Of a DNA stretch of 64,000 nt, positions 43,604 through 53,404 are shown in pieces. Both the position numbers and the translations under genes were made by a program. The stretch's first letter is position 1. The number at the start of each line of letters is the position of its first letter. A model generated the notes under the pieces. It made no database searches and was not told the origin of the DNA. It saw nothing but the letters and a program-made list of their open reading frames with translations. This stretch comes from JAENVT01 sp963773085 (GTDB taxonomy: Bacteria; Actinomycetota; Acidimicrobiia; Acidimicrobiales; Ilumatobacteraceae). The stretch lies in the NCBI GenBank assembly GCA_963773085.1, contig CAVYZS010000014.1, positions 310,001 through 374,000 on the forward strand. Direction: 5' to 3'.

Positions 43604-45337
43604 GTGAGCAACGACCGCACCTGGTTCGGAGACTCGACGCTCGAGGACCGGTTCCCGGCCTGGACACGTGGCAATGCCGCCGACGTGTTTCCCGAGCCGT
43701 TCAGCCCCCTCGGTCAGGACCTCGTGCTGCGCGAGGGAATGTGCACCGGCCTGCGCGACGCCTACATCTCGATCGGCGCTCTCGACTACGATGAGTTCGT
43801 CGACCCGGAGATGCCCGATCTGTTCAAGATCTTCGGCGGGTATCCGTACAACCCTCTGTCGATGACCCGGGTCTTGGGCGCCCGTATGCCCGGCGCCTCG
43901 CCGGAGATGATCGACAAGGCGTTCTTCGACGAGCGCGCCGAGGTCCCGCCCTACGATCCCCAGCCCTGGCACGAGTCCGCCGAACACGAGGCCCGGCTCG
44001 GGGCGTCGATGGCGTGGGCCATGTCTACCGATGCACTCCCGGAACTCGACGCCGACAAGGCGTTGGCGCGGAGCCTGCGCGAAACCCGACCGAACCTCTC
44101 GGAGCTCTCCGATGCAGCGCTGATCGCCCGGGCCCGTTCGATGGTTCCGTATGTTCAACAGACATTCGAGAACGCGATGCGCGTGTCGTCGCTGTCGCCG
44201 CTCGGGACGGGGGCTCTGGCTGCGATCTGCGAGGGACTCGGCGATCCAACGCTCTCGATCCGGCTGCTGGCCGGGATCGACGTCGACTCGGCGGCGCCCT
44301 CACATGCAATGTGGGAGTTGGGCCGGGTCGCCCGACAATCGCCGGCGGTCAGCGCCGCCTTCGACGCCGGACCCGACGAGGTGCTCGACCGTTTGCGGGC
44401 GTCCGACGACCCCGCGGCGGCCGACTTCGCCGAGCGCTTCGATCAGTTCCTCTTCGATCACGGTTCGCGGGCCCAGAACGAGTACGACCTGCGCGCCGCC
44501 TCGTGGGAGGTCGGCCCGCGCATCGCGCTGGCAGCGATCGATCTGATGCGCAAGTCCGACGAGTCACAATCACCCACGTTGCGAAACGCCTCGTCTGTCG
44601 CCGAGCGCGATCGCATACTCGAAGAGATTCGCCCGAAGATCGCCGGCGACACCGCGACGGCCGTGATGTTCGAGGCAGCGCTGCAGTCGGCGCAGCTGTT
44701 CCTGGCCGGGCGCGAGCGCGCCAAGACCAGTGTGGTTCGGGTGATCAACGAGATGCGCATGGCGCTGCGTGAGTTGGGAAGACGGATGGTGGAGTGCGCT
44801 GTGATCGATGAGATCGAGCAGATCTTCATGCTGACCAACTCCGAACTCGACCAGATCCGCTTCGAGCCCGATTCCTTCAGACCCATCATCGCCGAGAGGT
44901 GGGCGCAATACCAGACGCTGTTCGACTTCGAGCCTGTGTTCGTCGTCAACCGACGCGTGCCATCGCTCGATGAGATGACGCGACGCAGCGATAAGCATGT
45001 CGTCACCGCCGTGGCCGGCACGGTGCTGCACGGCGCGGCCGGTTCGGGTGGCGTCGCCACGGGCCGTGCCCGCGTGATCCTCGACGCCGCCCACCCGGAA
45101 GGGCTCGAACCCGGCGACATCCTGATCGCTCCACAGACGGACCCCTCGTGGGTGCCCTTGTTCGTCCCCGCGGCTGGGGTCGTGGTCAACGTGGGAGCGG
45201 CGGGCAGCCACGCCATGATCGTGTCGCGCGAACTCGGGATCCCGTGCGTGGCGTCAGTCGCCGACGCCACCGACATCATTCCCGACGGCGCCACCGTCAC
45301 CATCGACGGCAACGCCGGCACGGTGACCATCCACTGA
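43604..45337 (+). CDS. PEP-utilising-enzyme mobile-domain protein without ATP-grasp domain
   Basis: A 577-residue protein. The C-terminal 90 residues are the phosphohistidine swivelling domain of PEP-utilising enzymes: 'GVATGRARVILDAAHPEGLEPGDILIAPQTDPSWVPLF' and 'VVVNVGAAGSHAMIVSRELGIPCVAS', with the phosphorylated-type histidine in GSHAMI. The first 480 residues are helical with several conserved acidic clusters, and there is no ATP-grasp N-terminal module. Similar standalone proteins occur in actinobacteria and pair with a separate ATP-binding subunit for compounds such as glycerol or phenol derivatives. No partner was found here. GTG 43604 has an AAGGAGA ribosome site; the ATG at 43598 is too close to it. 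Confidence 0.8.
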   Translation: MSNDRTWFGDSTLEDRFPAWTRGNAADVFPEPFSPLGQDLVLREGMCTGLRDAYISIGALDYDEFVDPEMPDLFKIFGGYPYNPLSMTRVLGARMPGASPEMIDKAFFDERAEVPPYDPQPWHESAEHEARLGASMAWAMSTDALPELDADKALARSLRETRPNLSELSDAALIARARSMVPYVQQTFENAMRVSSLSPLGTGALAAICEGLGDPTLSIRLLAGIDVDSAAPSHAMWELGRVARQSPAVSAAFDAGPDEVLDRLRASDDPAAADFAERFDQFLFDHGSRAQNEYDLRAASWEVGPRIALAAIDLMRKSDESQSPTLRNASSVAERDRILEEIRPKIAGDTATAVMFEAALQSAQLFLAGRERAKTSVVRVINEMRMALRELGRRMVECAVIDEIEQIFMLTNSELDQIRFEPDSFRPIIAERWAQYQTLFDFEPVFVVNRRVPSLDEMTRRSDKHVVTAVAGTVLHGAAGSGGVATGRARVILDAAHPEGLEPGDILIAPQTDPSWVPLFVPAAGVVVNVGAAGSHAMIVSRELGIPCVASVADATDIIPDGATVTIDGNAGTVTIH

Positions 45338-45354
45338 CATCAACCTGCCAAGCC

Positions 45355-46996
45355 TCAGGAACCTACCGCCTGCCGACACGTGGACGTACTGCGGTTCACG
45401 ACTGCGTCGATCGACAGGGAGATCGTGAGGCGGATCCGGCCGGGTTGCTCCACGAACACGTGAATCCATCCCCCATCGGTCGGTGCCACGCAGGCAGCCC
45501 CTTCTGACACTCGATACAGATTGGTGAACCTGAACTTGACGGTTGTCCAGCCGGTGCGTGTCGCGTCGATTGTCAGCTCTTCGGGTCCCACCTTCACGAG
45601 GGTGGCACCGTTGTCGACGAGCGGCGAAGCATCGACAACTTCGTAAACCTGCCAATCGTCGTTCTCCCAAACCCCGCGCAGGTAGGTCGGTCTGCTGCGG
45701 ATGACAGCCGCCTCGTCGAGGGACATGTCGCGCAGGCGTCCCAGTGGTAATGCCACGATCGAGACTGCGTGCTCGAGCAGCCAACGGTGATAGGTGTCGG
45801 CGTCGAGCCGACCCGTGTAGAACTCGGGGTTCAGCCCTCGATCGAGCTGTGATGCCCAACCACGCGCAATGCCGTCGATCCGAAGGGCCAACGTGTCGGC
45901 CTGGGCGAATGTCTGTGTCGGGACGACTTCGATGCGGAGCGGTTGCGGGAGCGTGTCGAGATATGACACCAGCGAGTCGTAATAGTCCGCGGCTCGCGGT
46001 TCGGTCTGCGGGCATGAACGCCATGGAGATGTATGCCGCGTTCCAGATCAGGCTGGCAGCAATGATCGCCGGAATCATCGTGCGTCGATGCCGAGCGAGG
46101 GTGAGTGCTGCGGCGGGGCCGATGACGAGCCAGCCAAACCGCACCACGTTGCCACCGAGGGGCGACTTCACCACGAATGCACCAATGACAACGACGCCAT
46201 AGGTGAGCACCGTCCAACGAACGAGGAGCAAGGATCGACCACACCACGCGGCACCAATCATCGCCGCAGTCAGAAGGACGAGACCGCCGGTGGTGAAAGG
46301 GAACCAACCGCCCTCGGGGAACAGCATGATGAGCGTGCCGACAGGAGCAACGGCCGCCAGGGCCGCAATCACGAGCAACGACCGCGGCGCTGAGCGAGCC
46401 AACCATGCTGCCGCGATGATCACCGACAGCGACATGGCCCCCAATGGTGACGACAACCCGCACAGCGCCGCACACACCGCCAGCATCCAAGGGCGTTGGC
46501 GCTGCAGCAGCAGCAGCGCCAAGGCACCGAACATCACGGCAGGCAAGAAGGTGAGTCGTCCACCCCAGAGGTTCGCACCGCACCCGAAAGCGAACAGCAC
46601 CACCCCGACGACCGGATCAGGAAGCCCAGGCGTCGTGCTGTGCCAGCGTTCGATCAGCAGGACGAAGCACCACGTGGCTACGAGGACTGAGACCACCGAC
46701 ACCGCCACGACACCGAACAGCCCTCCGAGCACCGCCGATACCACGCCGTACCCCGGCAACGGGTGCCCACCGAACCACAGGTTGTTCCACAGGTACACTC
46801 CGCGACTCGCCAGCTGGGCACGAAAGTGCCCGCTGGCGAAGTCCTGCGACGGCGGGTTGACCAACAGGTACGCCAGGCAGATAGAACAGGCGAACGTCAT
46901 GCCGATGAAGCGAACTCGTCGCGAGCCAACGTCATCCACAGTCGGCGGGAACGTTGGCGCGAAGCCAACAGCCGTGACATCAAGGTCGGCGGACAT
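45355..46996 (-). CDS. PTPS-related polytopic membrane protein (paralogue B; one frame break)
   Basis: Closely related to the protein at 24125 over its whole length: the same 'QDFASGHFRAQLASRGVYLWNN' and 'WFGGHPLPGYG' loop, the same ten-segment membrane core, and the same tail ending with 'LTIDATRTGWTT.KFR'. The start MSADLDVTAVG is used as the model for paralogue A's start. The frame breaks near 45988-45993 (after 'MPADRTAS'); removing one base resumes at 'YYDSLVSYLDTLPQPL'. Its ATG lies three bases beyond the stop of the phytase-like gene. Role as for paralogue A. Confidence 0.75.
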
Positions 46997-46999
46997 CAA

Positions 47000-48247
47000 T
47001 CACCGTTCGCGGTGCAGGCGTTCGATACCCGGAGCCTTGACCACGATGAACTCACTGTCGTCAGCCAATGCGGGGTTGCGCCCGGTGTTGGGGAAGTTGT
47101 TGTCGCAACCGAGCAACAGCTTGGCACCAGAGATCACGTGCAGTGCCTCGATCGACTCGCACGTCACCTGGAACGGATCGCCGAGGCCGACGTCACCGTT
47201 GTGGATCGGGGGAAGGGACACCAGATCGGGATCCGGTATCGCCGCCAATTCGACAACGAGAGTCTTGGTCGTCGCACCACCGGCAGCATCGAGGTCCACG
47301 GCGTAGACCGGACGTGCAGTGGCCGTCGCTCCCCTCCCGCCGTCACGTTCGATGACCACCAGCCGGTGATCGTCGAGCGCCTGGGCATCGGCGATGAACC
47401 GAACCGGAACGTCGGTGTAGTAGTCGGCCAGTCTGGTGAATGTGCCGCGCTTCGTCTCGTACTTGTAGATGCGCCGGGATAGCGGGTCGTCGCCGACCAC
47501 CGCGCCCTCCATCACGACGACGAGGTCACGTCCGTTCGGTGTCATTGCCATCGCCTCGATCCCGCGGCTGTTGAGGACCGTTGGCGTCCCGACGAGCCGC
47601 GGGTGGTTCGGCGAGATCAGGCCGTCGGGCAGGTCGATCGGCGCCTCCACGAGACGACCCGAGCGGTCGAAGTGCAGGATCCAGGGTCCGAACTCGTCAC
47701 CAACCCACAGATCACCTCGCCGATCACGTTGCGCGGATTCCGGGTCGATGTCACCACCGGTCAACCAGCGTTCGGGTGTCCCTCGCGCGCGATCGGGAAC
47801 CCGATGAGCTTGTCGGGATCGGCGAACTGGATGAAGTTGCCGACGGCTACGGTGCCGGACCCTCCTCTGTCGGTCTTGAAGTCCGGCTTGACGTAGTAGG
47901 CGCGTATCAAGAAGTCGCCCGAGTTGGCCTTGCCGCCGAATCCGTTGTCGGGCATCACGAGGTATTCGCCGGGCCGGCGGCCGGCGAGGATCGCCGGAAA
48001 AACCTTCGACGGGCTGCGACGGCGTCGGGAAGTGAACGCCGTTGATGACGGTCTCTGTCTGTCCTGCCGGCACGAGGCCCGATCCGGAGGGCGGACCTGG
48101 GGCGTAAGTCTCCACCGGCAGCACCGCCCGGCCCACCAGGCGTGGATCGTCCCGGCCGTGTGCCCCATCGGCAGCTGCGACGGGCGGCGGAACGAGAGCG
48201 ACGATCGCGGCGACAACACCGGCACAACCCAATTTGCGTGTGTCCAT
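47000..48247 (-). CDS. Secreted phytase-/esterase-like protein (frame broken twice)
   Basis: A roughly 415-residue secreted protein. The signal peptide 'LGCAGVVAAIVALVPPPVAAADG' begins after ATG 48247 with a good ribosome site (AAAGGAG). The mature protein belongs to the esterase-like activity of phytase family: 'GEYLVMPDNGFGGKANSGDF', 'GDLWVGDEFGPWILHFDRSGRL', 'NSRGIEAMAMTPNGRDLVVVMEG' and 'DAQALDDHRLVVIERD' are beta-propeller blades. Breaks near 47993-47996 (repair: drop one G after C) and 47773-47792 (needs a one-base loss or two gains) interrupt the frame. It probably hydrolyses phosphate esters outside the cell. Confidence 0.75.
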   Translation of the reverse strand: MDTRKLGCAGVVAAIVALVPPPVAAADGAHGRDDPRLVGRAVLPVETYAPGPPSGSGLVPAGQTETVINGVHFPTPSQPVEGFSGDPRRPPARRIPRDARQRIRRQGQLGRLLDTRLLRQAGLQDRQRRVRHRSRRQLHPVRRSRQAHRVPDRARGTPERWLTGGDIDPESAQRDRRGDLWVGDEFGPWILHFDRSGRLVEAPIDLPDGLISPNHPRLVGTPTVLNSRGIEAMAMTPNGRDLVVVMEGAVVGDDPLSRRIYKYETKRGTFTRLADYYTDVPVRFIADAQALDDHRLVVIERDGGRGATATARPVYAVDLDAAGGATTKTLVVELAAIPDPDLVSLPPIHNGDVGLGDPFQVTCESIEALHVISGAKLLLGCDNNFPNTGRNPALADDSEFIVVKAPGIERLHRER

Positions 48248-48428
48248 GGAAATGCTCCTTTCGAGCGATTGACGGGACTGGATCGTCTGCCGACACCCGT
48301 CCCGGCCACAACGGGCCACGGTCACGCCGTGGCCCGGCGATGTCCCGATCCCGGACGGGCACAACTCGGGACAGGAGTACCATCCATCCGGTACGCCTCC
48401 CGTCGTACTGTTGGCTCGGAGGAGACAC

Positions 48429-50441
48429 ATGGAGGACAACGGGGCCACGGCGGCAGCTTCTGCTGGCCGAGCGAGCTTGGGATTGAGTGTGCTCACCACG
48501 CTCGCCTGTGTGGCGGCGGTGAGTGCCATCCTCGGACTGCGCATCGCCAACAAGGGCGCCGAGCCGAGCCATCTCAACTGGTGGCTCGTTGCCTGGCTCG
48601 TCGTCGGTCTCGTCGACGCGCTGGTTGGCGCAGCTCTCCTGAACCACCATGGGCAGCGACGCCTGGCCGGATGCCTTCTGATCGGCGGACTCGCCTTCCT
48701 CGTCGTCGCTGTGGCGATGCAGGCCCGCGGCTACACCGAGTCGCTCGACCACCCCAGTGGCTGGGATGACCTCGCCAGCGCCCGAACGTGGAGCCGCCCT
48801 TTGGCCGCAGGCGTGCTCGCCGCGCTGGTGCCATGGGAGCTCGCCGTCACGGGACGGCGGCCCCGCTACGAGGCCGTATGGTGGACGACCGCAGCGCTGA
48901 TCGCCGTCCTCGCCATCGGCGAAGCCGTCGGTGCTCAGTCGGCGGGGCTGGATGTCGTCGACGTCGCCACGTGGCTCCTCGCGGCGTCCGCCGCCGCCGC
49001 GACGGTGCGACTCGTTGTGCTGTGGCGGGCGGGCACTCGGCGCGACGACGATCCGCTAGCGGGTTGGCTCGGGGTCGGCGCCATCGTCGCCTGGCTGGCA
49101 GTGGTGCCGGACCGGTTCGGCATCTGGGGGTTGAGCTTCCCCAGCGGTGACGTCGTCGGCCCGCTGCTACTTCTCGCCACCCTGCCGGTGCTGATCGTCG
49201 CCGTGCTCGTACGGGCACTCCGCGACCGGCCTGGTCGCTTCCACGGGGTCGCTCACGACGTCATCGGCTGGCTGGCGTTCTCGTGCGCCATCATCGTCGT
49301 GTACACGGGTGTCGTCGCCGGCCTCGGGCGGCTCGTCGGCGGAAACGGCCCGACGTGGTTGCTCGTGGCGACGACAGGTGTCATTGCGGTGTTCGCAGAG
49401 CCGGCCAGGCGACGAATCGGCCATGCCGTCGACCGGCTTGTCTGGGGTGCCCGCGATGACCCGCTCGAGGTCGTGCGCGGTGTCGTCGACCATGTCGGAA
49501 CCGATTCCGGCGACGAACTGTTGCCGGCACTCGCCGCCAGCCTGCAACGCGAGCTTCGCCTCGACGCCGTCGCAATTGATGTTCGGACCCCCGACGGCTG
49601 GCGGCGCGAGGCGGCGAGTGGCCCAGCGACGCCGTACGAGCGAGTTGTGGAGTTGCAGCAGCGTGACGAGGTCGTCGGGCGATTGGTCGTCGGCTGGGAG
49701 CACGGCCCGTCCCTCCGGGCGCGTGACGAGCGGGTACTGGCCGAGCTCGCCGGGCCGCTCGGTCTCGCAGTCGGATGGGTCCGTTTGGCCGCCGAGCTAC
49801 GTCGATCGAGTGTGTCCATCGTGTCGGCCCGCGAGGAAGAGCGGCGGCGATTGCGTCGCGATCTCCACGACGGGCTCGGTCCGGCTTTGACAGGTGTGTC
49901 TCTCGGCTTGCGGACTGCGGTGCGCCAGCTCGAACGTTCGCCGTACGCGCTGACCCTCATGCCGTCACGCGAGCTCCTCGACCGTGTTGCCGACGAGGTC
50001 GACGCGCTCGTCATCGAGGTGAAACGCGTCGTCCGCGATCTCAGGCCGACGGCGCTCGACCAGCTCGGCCTCATCGACGCCGTCGGCGAGTTCACCCGCA
50101 CCTTCGGCGACGATCTCGAGTTTCACCTGACGATGCCGAGTGCACCCGTCGAGCTGCCGGCGGCGGTCGAAGTGGCGGCATACCGCATCGTCACCGAAGC
50201 GGTGACCAACGTGGTGCGCCATGCTCAGGCCGCGCAGTGTTGGTTGTCGATCTCAACCGGCCCGACCGTCGACATCGACGTCGTCGACGACGGGATCGGC
50301 GTGAAGGATGGCGTCGCAGGCGGGGTGGGATGGACAGCGATCCGCGAGCGGGCGACCGAGCTCGGCGGCAGCGTCCAGGTCACTCGCCACGACCCCCACG
50401 GCACGCACATCCATGTCCGGCTTCCCGTGACGCTGCCGTGA
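48429..50441 (+). CDS. Membrane-bound sensor histidine kinase (NarL-partner type)
   Basis: A 670-residue kinase. About eight N-terminal membrane segments (residues 15-310) and a GAF-like linker are followed by the HisKA_3 phosphoacceptor motif 'SAREEERRRLRRDLHDGLGPALTG' (His in LHDGLGP) and the HATPase_c domain (EAVTNVVRHAQA, VVDDGIGV, ERATELGGSV). The start ATG 48429 follows GGAGG; the upstream in-frame ATG at 48411 is rejected. It overlaps its response regulator by four bases (GTGA). Stimulus unknown; the many membrane segments argue for a membrane or envelope signal. Confidence 0.9.
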   Translation: MEDNGATAAASAGRASLGLSVLTTLACVAAVSAILGLRIANKGAEPSHLNWWLVAWLVVGLVDALVGAALLNHHGQRRLAGCLLIGGLAFLVVAVAMQARGYTESLDHPSGWDDLASARTWSRPLAAGVLAALVPWELAVTGRRPRYEAVWWTTAALIAVLAIGEAVGAQSAGLDVVDVATWLLAASAAAATVRLVVLWRAGTRRDDDPLAGWLGVGAIVAWLAVVPDRFGIWGLSFPSGDVVGPLLLLATLPVLIVAVLVRALRDRPGRFHGVAHDVIGWLAFSCAIIVVYTGVVAGLGRLVGGNGPTWLLVATTGVIAVFAEPARRRIGHAVDRLVWGARDDPLEVVRGVVDHVGTDSGDELLPALAASLQRELRLDAVAIDVRTPDGWRREAASGPATPYERVVELQQRDEVVGRLVVGWEHGPSLRARDERVLAELAGPLGLAVGWVRLAAELRRSSVSIVSAREEERRRLRRDLHDGLGPALTGVSLGLRTAVRQLERSPYALTLMPSRELLDRVADEVDALVIEVKRVVRDLRPTALDQLGLIDAVGEFTRTFGDDLEFHLTMPSAPVELPAAVEVAAYRIVTEAVTNVVRHAQAAQCWLSISTGPTVDIDVVDDGIGVKDGVAGGVGWTAIRERATELGGSVQVTRHDPHGTHIHVRLPVTLP

Positions 50442-51094
50442 GCGACCAGCCGACGCCACTTCGTGTCGCGATCGTCGACGACCACCCGATGTTCCGCTTG
50501 GGGTTGGCCGCGGCGATCAAGGAGATGGATGGCATCGAGCTCGTCGGTGAGGCCCAACGCGCTGAACAGGTGGCCTCGCTCGTCGAGACGGCGTCGCCCG
50601 CCGTCCTGCTGCTCGACGTGCGCCTGCCCGATGCCTCCGGTCTCGAGGTGAACCGATGGCTCGCGGATCACCATCCCGAAGTACGCGTGGTGATGCTGAC
50701 GATGTCGGAAGACCTCGACAACGCACTCACCGCGCTGCGCGATGGTGCCAGCGGATACCTCGTCAAGGGTGCCGGCCCAGAGCGGGTTGAACACGCCATA
50801 CGCACCGTCGCCTCCGGCGATGTGGTGCTCGACCAATCCCTCGCGCAGGGTGTCACTGAGTTGGCACAGGTTCGCCGAGGATCGACCAGCCGACCATTCC
50901 CGCAACTCACCAACAGGGAGTTCGACATCCTGCAACTCCTCGCCGAGGGTCTCGACAACGCGTCGATCGCCCGCCGCCTGTTTCTCAGCCCGAAGACGGT
51001 TCGCAACCATGTGTCCAACGTCTTCGCCAAGATCCAGGCTCCGGACCGACCCGGTGCGATCGTTCTCGCCCACCGTCACGGCCTCGGAACGTGA
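50438..51094 (+). CDS. LuxR/NarL-type response regulator
   Basis: A 218-residue response regulator: receiver domain (phosphoacceptor Asp in VLLLDVRLPDASG; MLTMSE and the Lys in YLVKGAG) followed by a LuxR DNA-binding domain 'LTNREFDILQLLAEGLDNASIARRLFLSPKTVRNHVSNVFAKI'. Translation is coupled to the kinase (GTGA overlap). It is probably the partner of that kinase; its targets may include the nagAB genes downstream or the divergent phytase-like gene, which I cannot test. Confidence 0.93.
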   Translation: MSDQPTPLRVAIVDDHPMFRLGLAAAIKEMDGIELVGEAQRAEQVASLVETASPAVLLLDVRLPDASGLEVNRWLADHHPEVRVVMLTMSEDLDNALTALRDGASGYLVKGAGPERVEHAIRTVASGDVVLDQSLAQGVTELAQVRRGSTSRPFPQLTNREFDILQLLAEGLDNASIARRLFLSPKTVRNHVSNVFAKIQAPDRPGAIVLAHRHGLGT

Positions 51095-51132
51095 CCGAGG
51101 CGAGTTCGGCTGAGGTAGACATGCAGCACTTG

Positions 51133-51175
51133 GTCGGGCGCGATTCCGGTACTGCCAGTACCGGAATCGAACCCG
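51133..51175. repeat. Perfect 13-bp stem hairpin; dispersed repeat family, copy 2
   Basis: CGATTCCGGTACT (51141-51153), a three-base loop GCC, then AGTACCGGAATCG (51157-51169). The stretch from 51133 to 51154 is the exact reverse complement of part of the element at 20381-20483, which marks the same repeat family. It lies 39 bases after the response-regulator stop and could also act as a transcription terminator, although no T-run follows. Confidence 0.6.
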
Positions 51176-51225
51176 TTGAGCCCGATCGGTGCCGTGCGTG
51201 CCGCCGGCGAGGCAGTGGGCGCCGG

Positions 51226-52360
51226 ATGACCGTCACCCAGACGTTGGCGATTCGCGGTGGCGAGTCCGCCGATGTCCACATCGAGGGTGATCGCATCGTC
51301 AGGGCAACACCTGGAGCAACTGCGGCATCGACTCTCGATGCCGGCGGCTGTCGAGTCTTCCCAGGGTTCGTCGACCTCCAGTGCAACGGTGGATTCGGTG
51401 TGGACCTCACGACGTCACCCGAACGTGCTCGAGAAGTCGCCGCGCGGCTGCCGGCAACCGGGGTCACATCGTTCCTGCCCACGGTCATCACCGCGCCACC
51501 GGAGGTTACCCTGCGAGCCATCACTGAGCTCGACTGGCTTCGGCACTCGTCGCCAGGTGCGCGATCGTTGGGCGTTCACCTCGAGGGCCCGTTCATCAAC
51601 CCGAGCCGAGGCGGCGCTGCATCCGCGACGGCACATCCGGCCGCCGAATCGTGCCGAAGTGGCACGATGGCTCGCGGCCGGGTCCGTCGCAATGGTGACG
51701 CTCGCGCCGGAGCTGGACGGCGCGCTCGACCTCGTCGCCGATCTTGCCGCACACGGCGTCGTCGTCAGCTGCGGACACTGTGAGATGAGCGTGTCCCAGC
51801 TCGGCGACGCCATCAGCGCCGGAGCCACCGCAGCGACGCATCTGTTCAACGCCATGGGCTCGATGACCGCCCGCGCCCCGGGCTCGGCGGGGGCGGTGCT
51901 CGCCGACGAGACGGTGACCGCCGGCATCATCGCCGACGGCCTGCACGTCGACCCGGCGATGGTCGCCGTCGCCTGGCGCGCCATGGGTCCAGCAAGGCTG
52001 GCGCTGGTGACCGATGCGATCGCCGCGCTCGGCCTTGGGCACGGCTCGTTCCGCGTCGGCGATACCGATGTCCACGTCGACGAACGCGGCCCGCGGACAG
52101 CCGACGGCGTGCTGGCCGGCAGCGTGTTGCGTATGGATGAAGCGGTGCGCAACCTGGTTGCTTTCACCGGATGCTCAACCGCCGATGCCGCCGGCGCCGC
52201 GTCGACCACGCCCGCCCGCCTTCTGGGCCGACCCGACGTCGGAGTGATCAGCCCAGGTGCCCTCGCCGATGTCGTGGTGCTCGATGCCGGCAGCCGCGTC
52301 GCTGCCACCATCGTCGCTGGGCGTGTGGTGTTCGACCCCGACCGAAGATTGTCCAGCTGA
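51226..52360 (+). CDS. nagA: N-acetylglucosamine-6-phosphate deacetylase (frame broken once)
   Basis: A roughly 377-residue amidohydrolase. Recognisable segments: 'GFVDLQCNGGFGVDL' (metal-ligand region), 'GVTSFLPTVITAPPE', 'GVHLEGPFINPSRGGA', 'HLFNAMGSMTARAPGSAGAVL' and 'LALVTDAIAALGLGHGSF' (catalytic Asp). It removes acetyl from GlcNAc-6-phosphate, yielding substrate for the deaminase encoded next. The frame breaks near 51610-51614. Removing one G after C gives ...NPSRGALHPRRHIRPPNRAEVARWL..., in line with the family. No PTS or kinase gene is nearby. Confidence 0.85.
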
Positions 52361-52371
52361 ACGACCACGTC

Positions 52372-53154
52372 ATGGAAATCGTCATCCAACCAACGCCCGC
52401 CGACGTCGCCCGCCTCGTAGCCGACGCGGTGCAGGCGTTGATCGACCGTAAGCCCGACGCGGCACTGGGGCTCGCCACCGGCAGTTCGCCACTCGCCACG
52501 TACGCCGAGCTCATCGAACGGAACCGCTCCGGTCGCATCTCGTTCGTTCGGGCACGGGCTTTCTTGTTGGACGAGTACATCGGGCTGCCGGAAGGCCACC
52601 CGCAGTCATATCGCTCGGTGATCGAGCGCCAGTTCACCGGCGCGGTCGATCTCGTGCCCGGCAGGGTGCGCGGCCCTGACGGTGGCGCTGATGATCTTCC
52701 TGCGGCCTGCGCGGCCTACGAGTATGAAATCCGTGCCTCAGGTGGGATCGACCTGCAGCTGCTCGGTATCGGCGGTGACGGGCATGTCGGCTTCAACGAA
52801 CCCATCTCGTCGCTCCAGTCGCGGACGCGGGTCAAGACACTGGCAGTCGAGACCCGTGCCGACAACGCCCGGTTCTTCGACGATGTCGACGAGGTGCCGC
52901 ACCACGTCGTGACACAAGGGATCGGCACGATCCTCGATGCGCGTCACGTGATCCTGATCGCCACGGGTGAGACGAAGGCCGCGCCGATCCAACGCGCCGT
53001 AGAGGGCCCCCTGACGGCGATGTGCCCTGCTTCCGCTCTGCAGCTCCATCCGCGTGCGACCGTCGTAATCGACGAGGCCGCCGCGGCCGACCTGACCCTC
53101 ACCGACTACTACCGCGCGACGTGGCTGGGCAAACCGCCCTGGCAGGGCTGGTGA
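52372..53154 (+). CDS. nagB: Glucosamine-6-phosphate deaminase
   Basis: A 260-residue sugar isomerase-family enzyme. 'ALGLATGSSPLATYAELI' (phosphate-binding), 'LDEYIGLPEGHPQSY' (catalytic Asp/His region) and 'GIGGDGHVGFNEP' (the deaminase signature with catalytic Asp-His) are present. It converts GlcN-6-P to fructose-6-P and ammonia. It begins 12 bases after nagA, and the two form the standard amino-sugar catabolic pair. Confidence 0.93.
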   Translation: MEIVIQPTPADVARLVADAVQALIDRKPDAALGLATGSSPLATYAELIERNRSGRISFVRARAFLLDEYIGLPEGHPQSYRSVIERQFTGAVDLVPGRVRGPDGGADDLPAACAAYEYEIRASGGIDLQLLGIGGDGHVGFNEPISSLQSRTRVKTLAVETRADNARFFDDVDEVPHHVVTQGIGTILDARHVILIATGETKAAPIQRAVEGPLTAMCPASALQLHPRATVVIDEAAAADLTLTDYYRATWLGKPPWQGW

Positions 53155-53404
53155 TCGCCAGTTCCGGCTTCGACGGGCGCGACAAGTGAATGGACCCACT
53201 CGTGGGGCACGGGTCGACAGTGGTCGGCTACGATTCGATGGTCAACCTGGAGTGTGTTCCCTTCTCCCTCGTCTGAATCGGCTCGGTGGCTGATCTCGCC
53301 GCGCCGACCGTGCTCGTGAGGGAACTCCAGCTGGGAGGTGGTGAAGATGCCCGAGCTCACGACGATGGACGAGGAGGTGTTCCCGCGCTGTCACCAGCTG
53401 CCGG
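53155..53404. other. Gene-free interval before the SulP gene
   Basis: About 250 bases with no supported gene; a possible 36-codon frame from ATG 53347 is too short and weak to call. It includes CGGGCGCGACAAG near 53175, weakly similar to the dispersed palindromic repeats. The SulP promoter should lie here, but I cannot place it. Confidence 0.4.
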
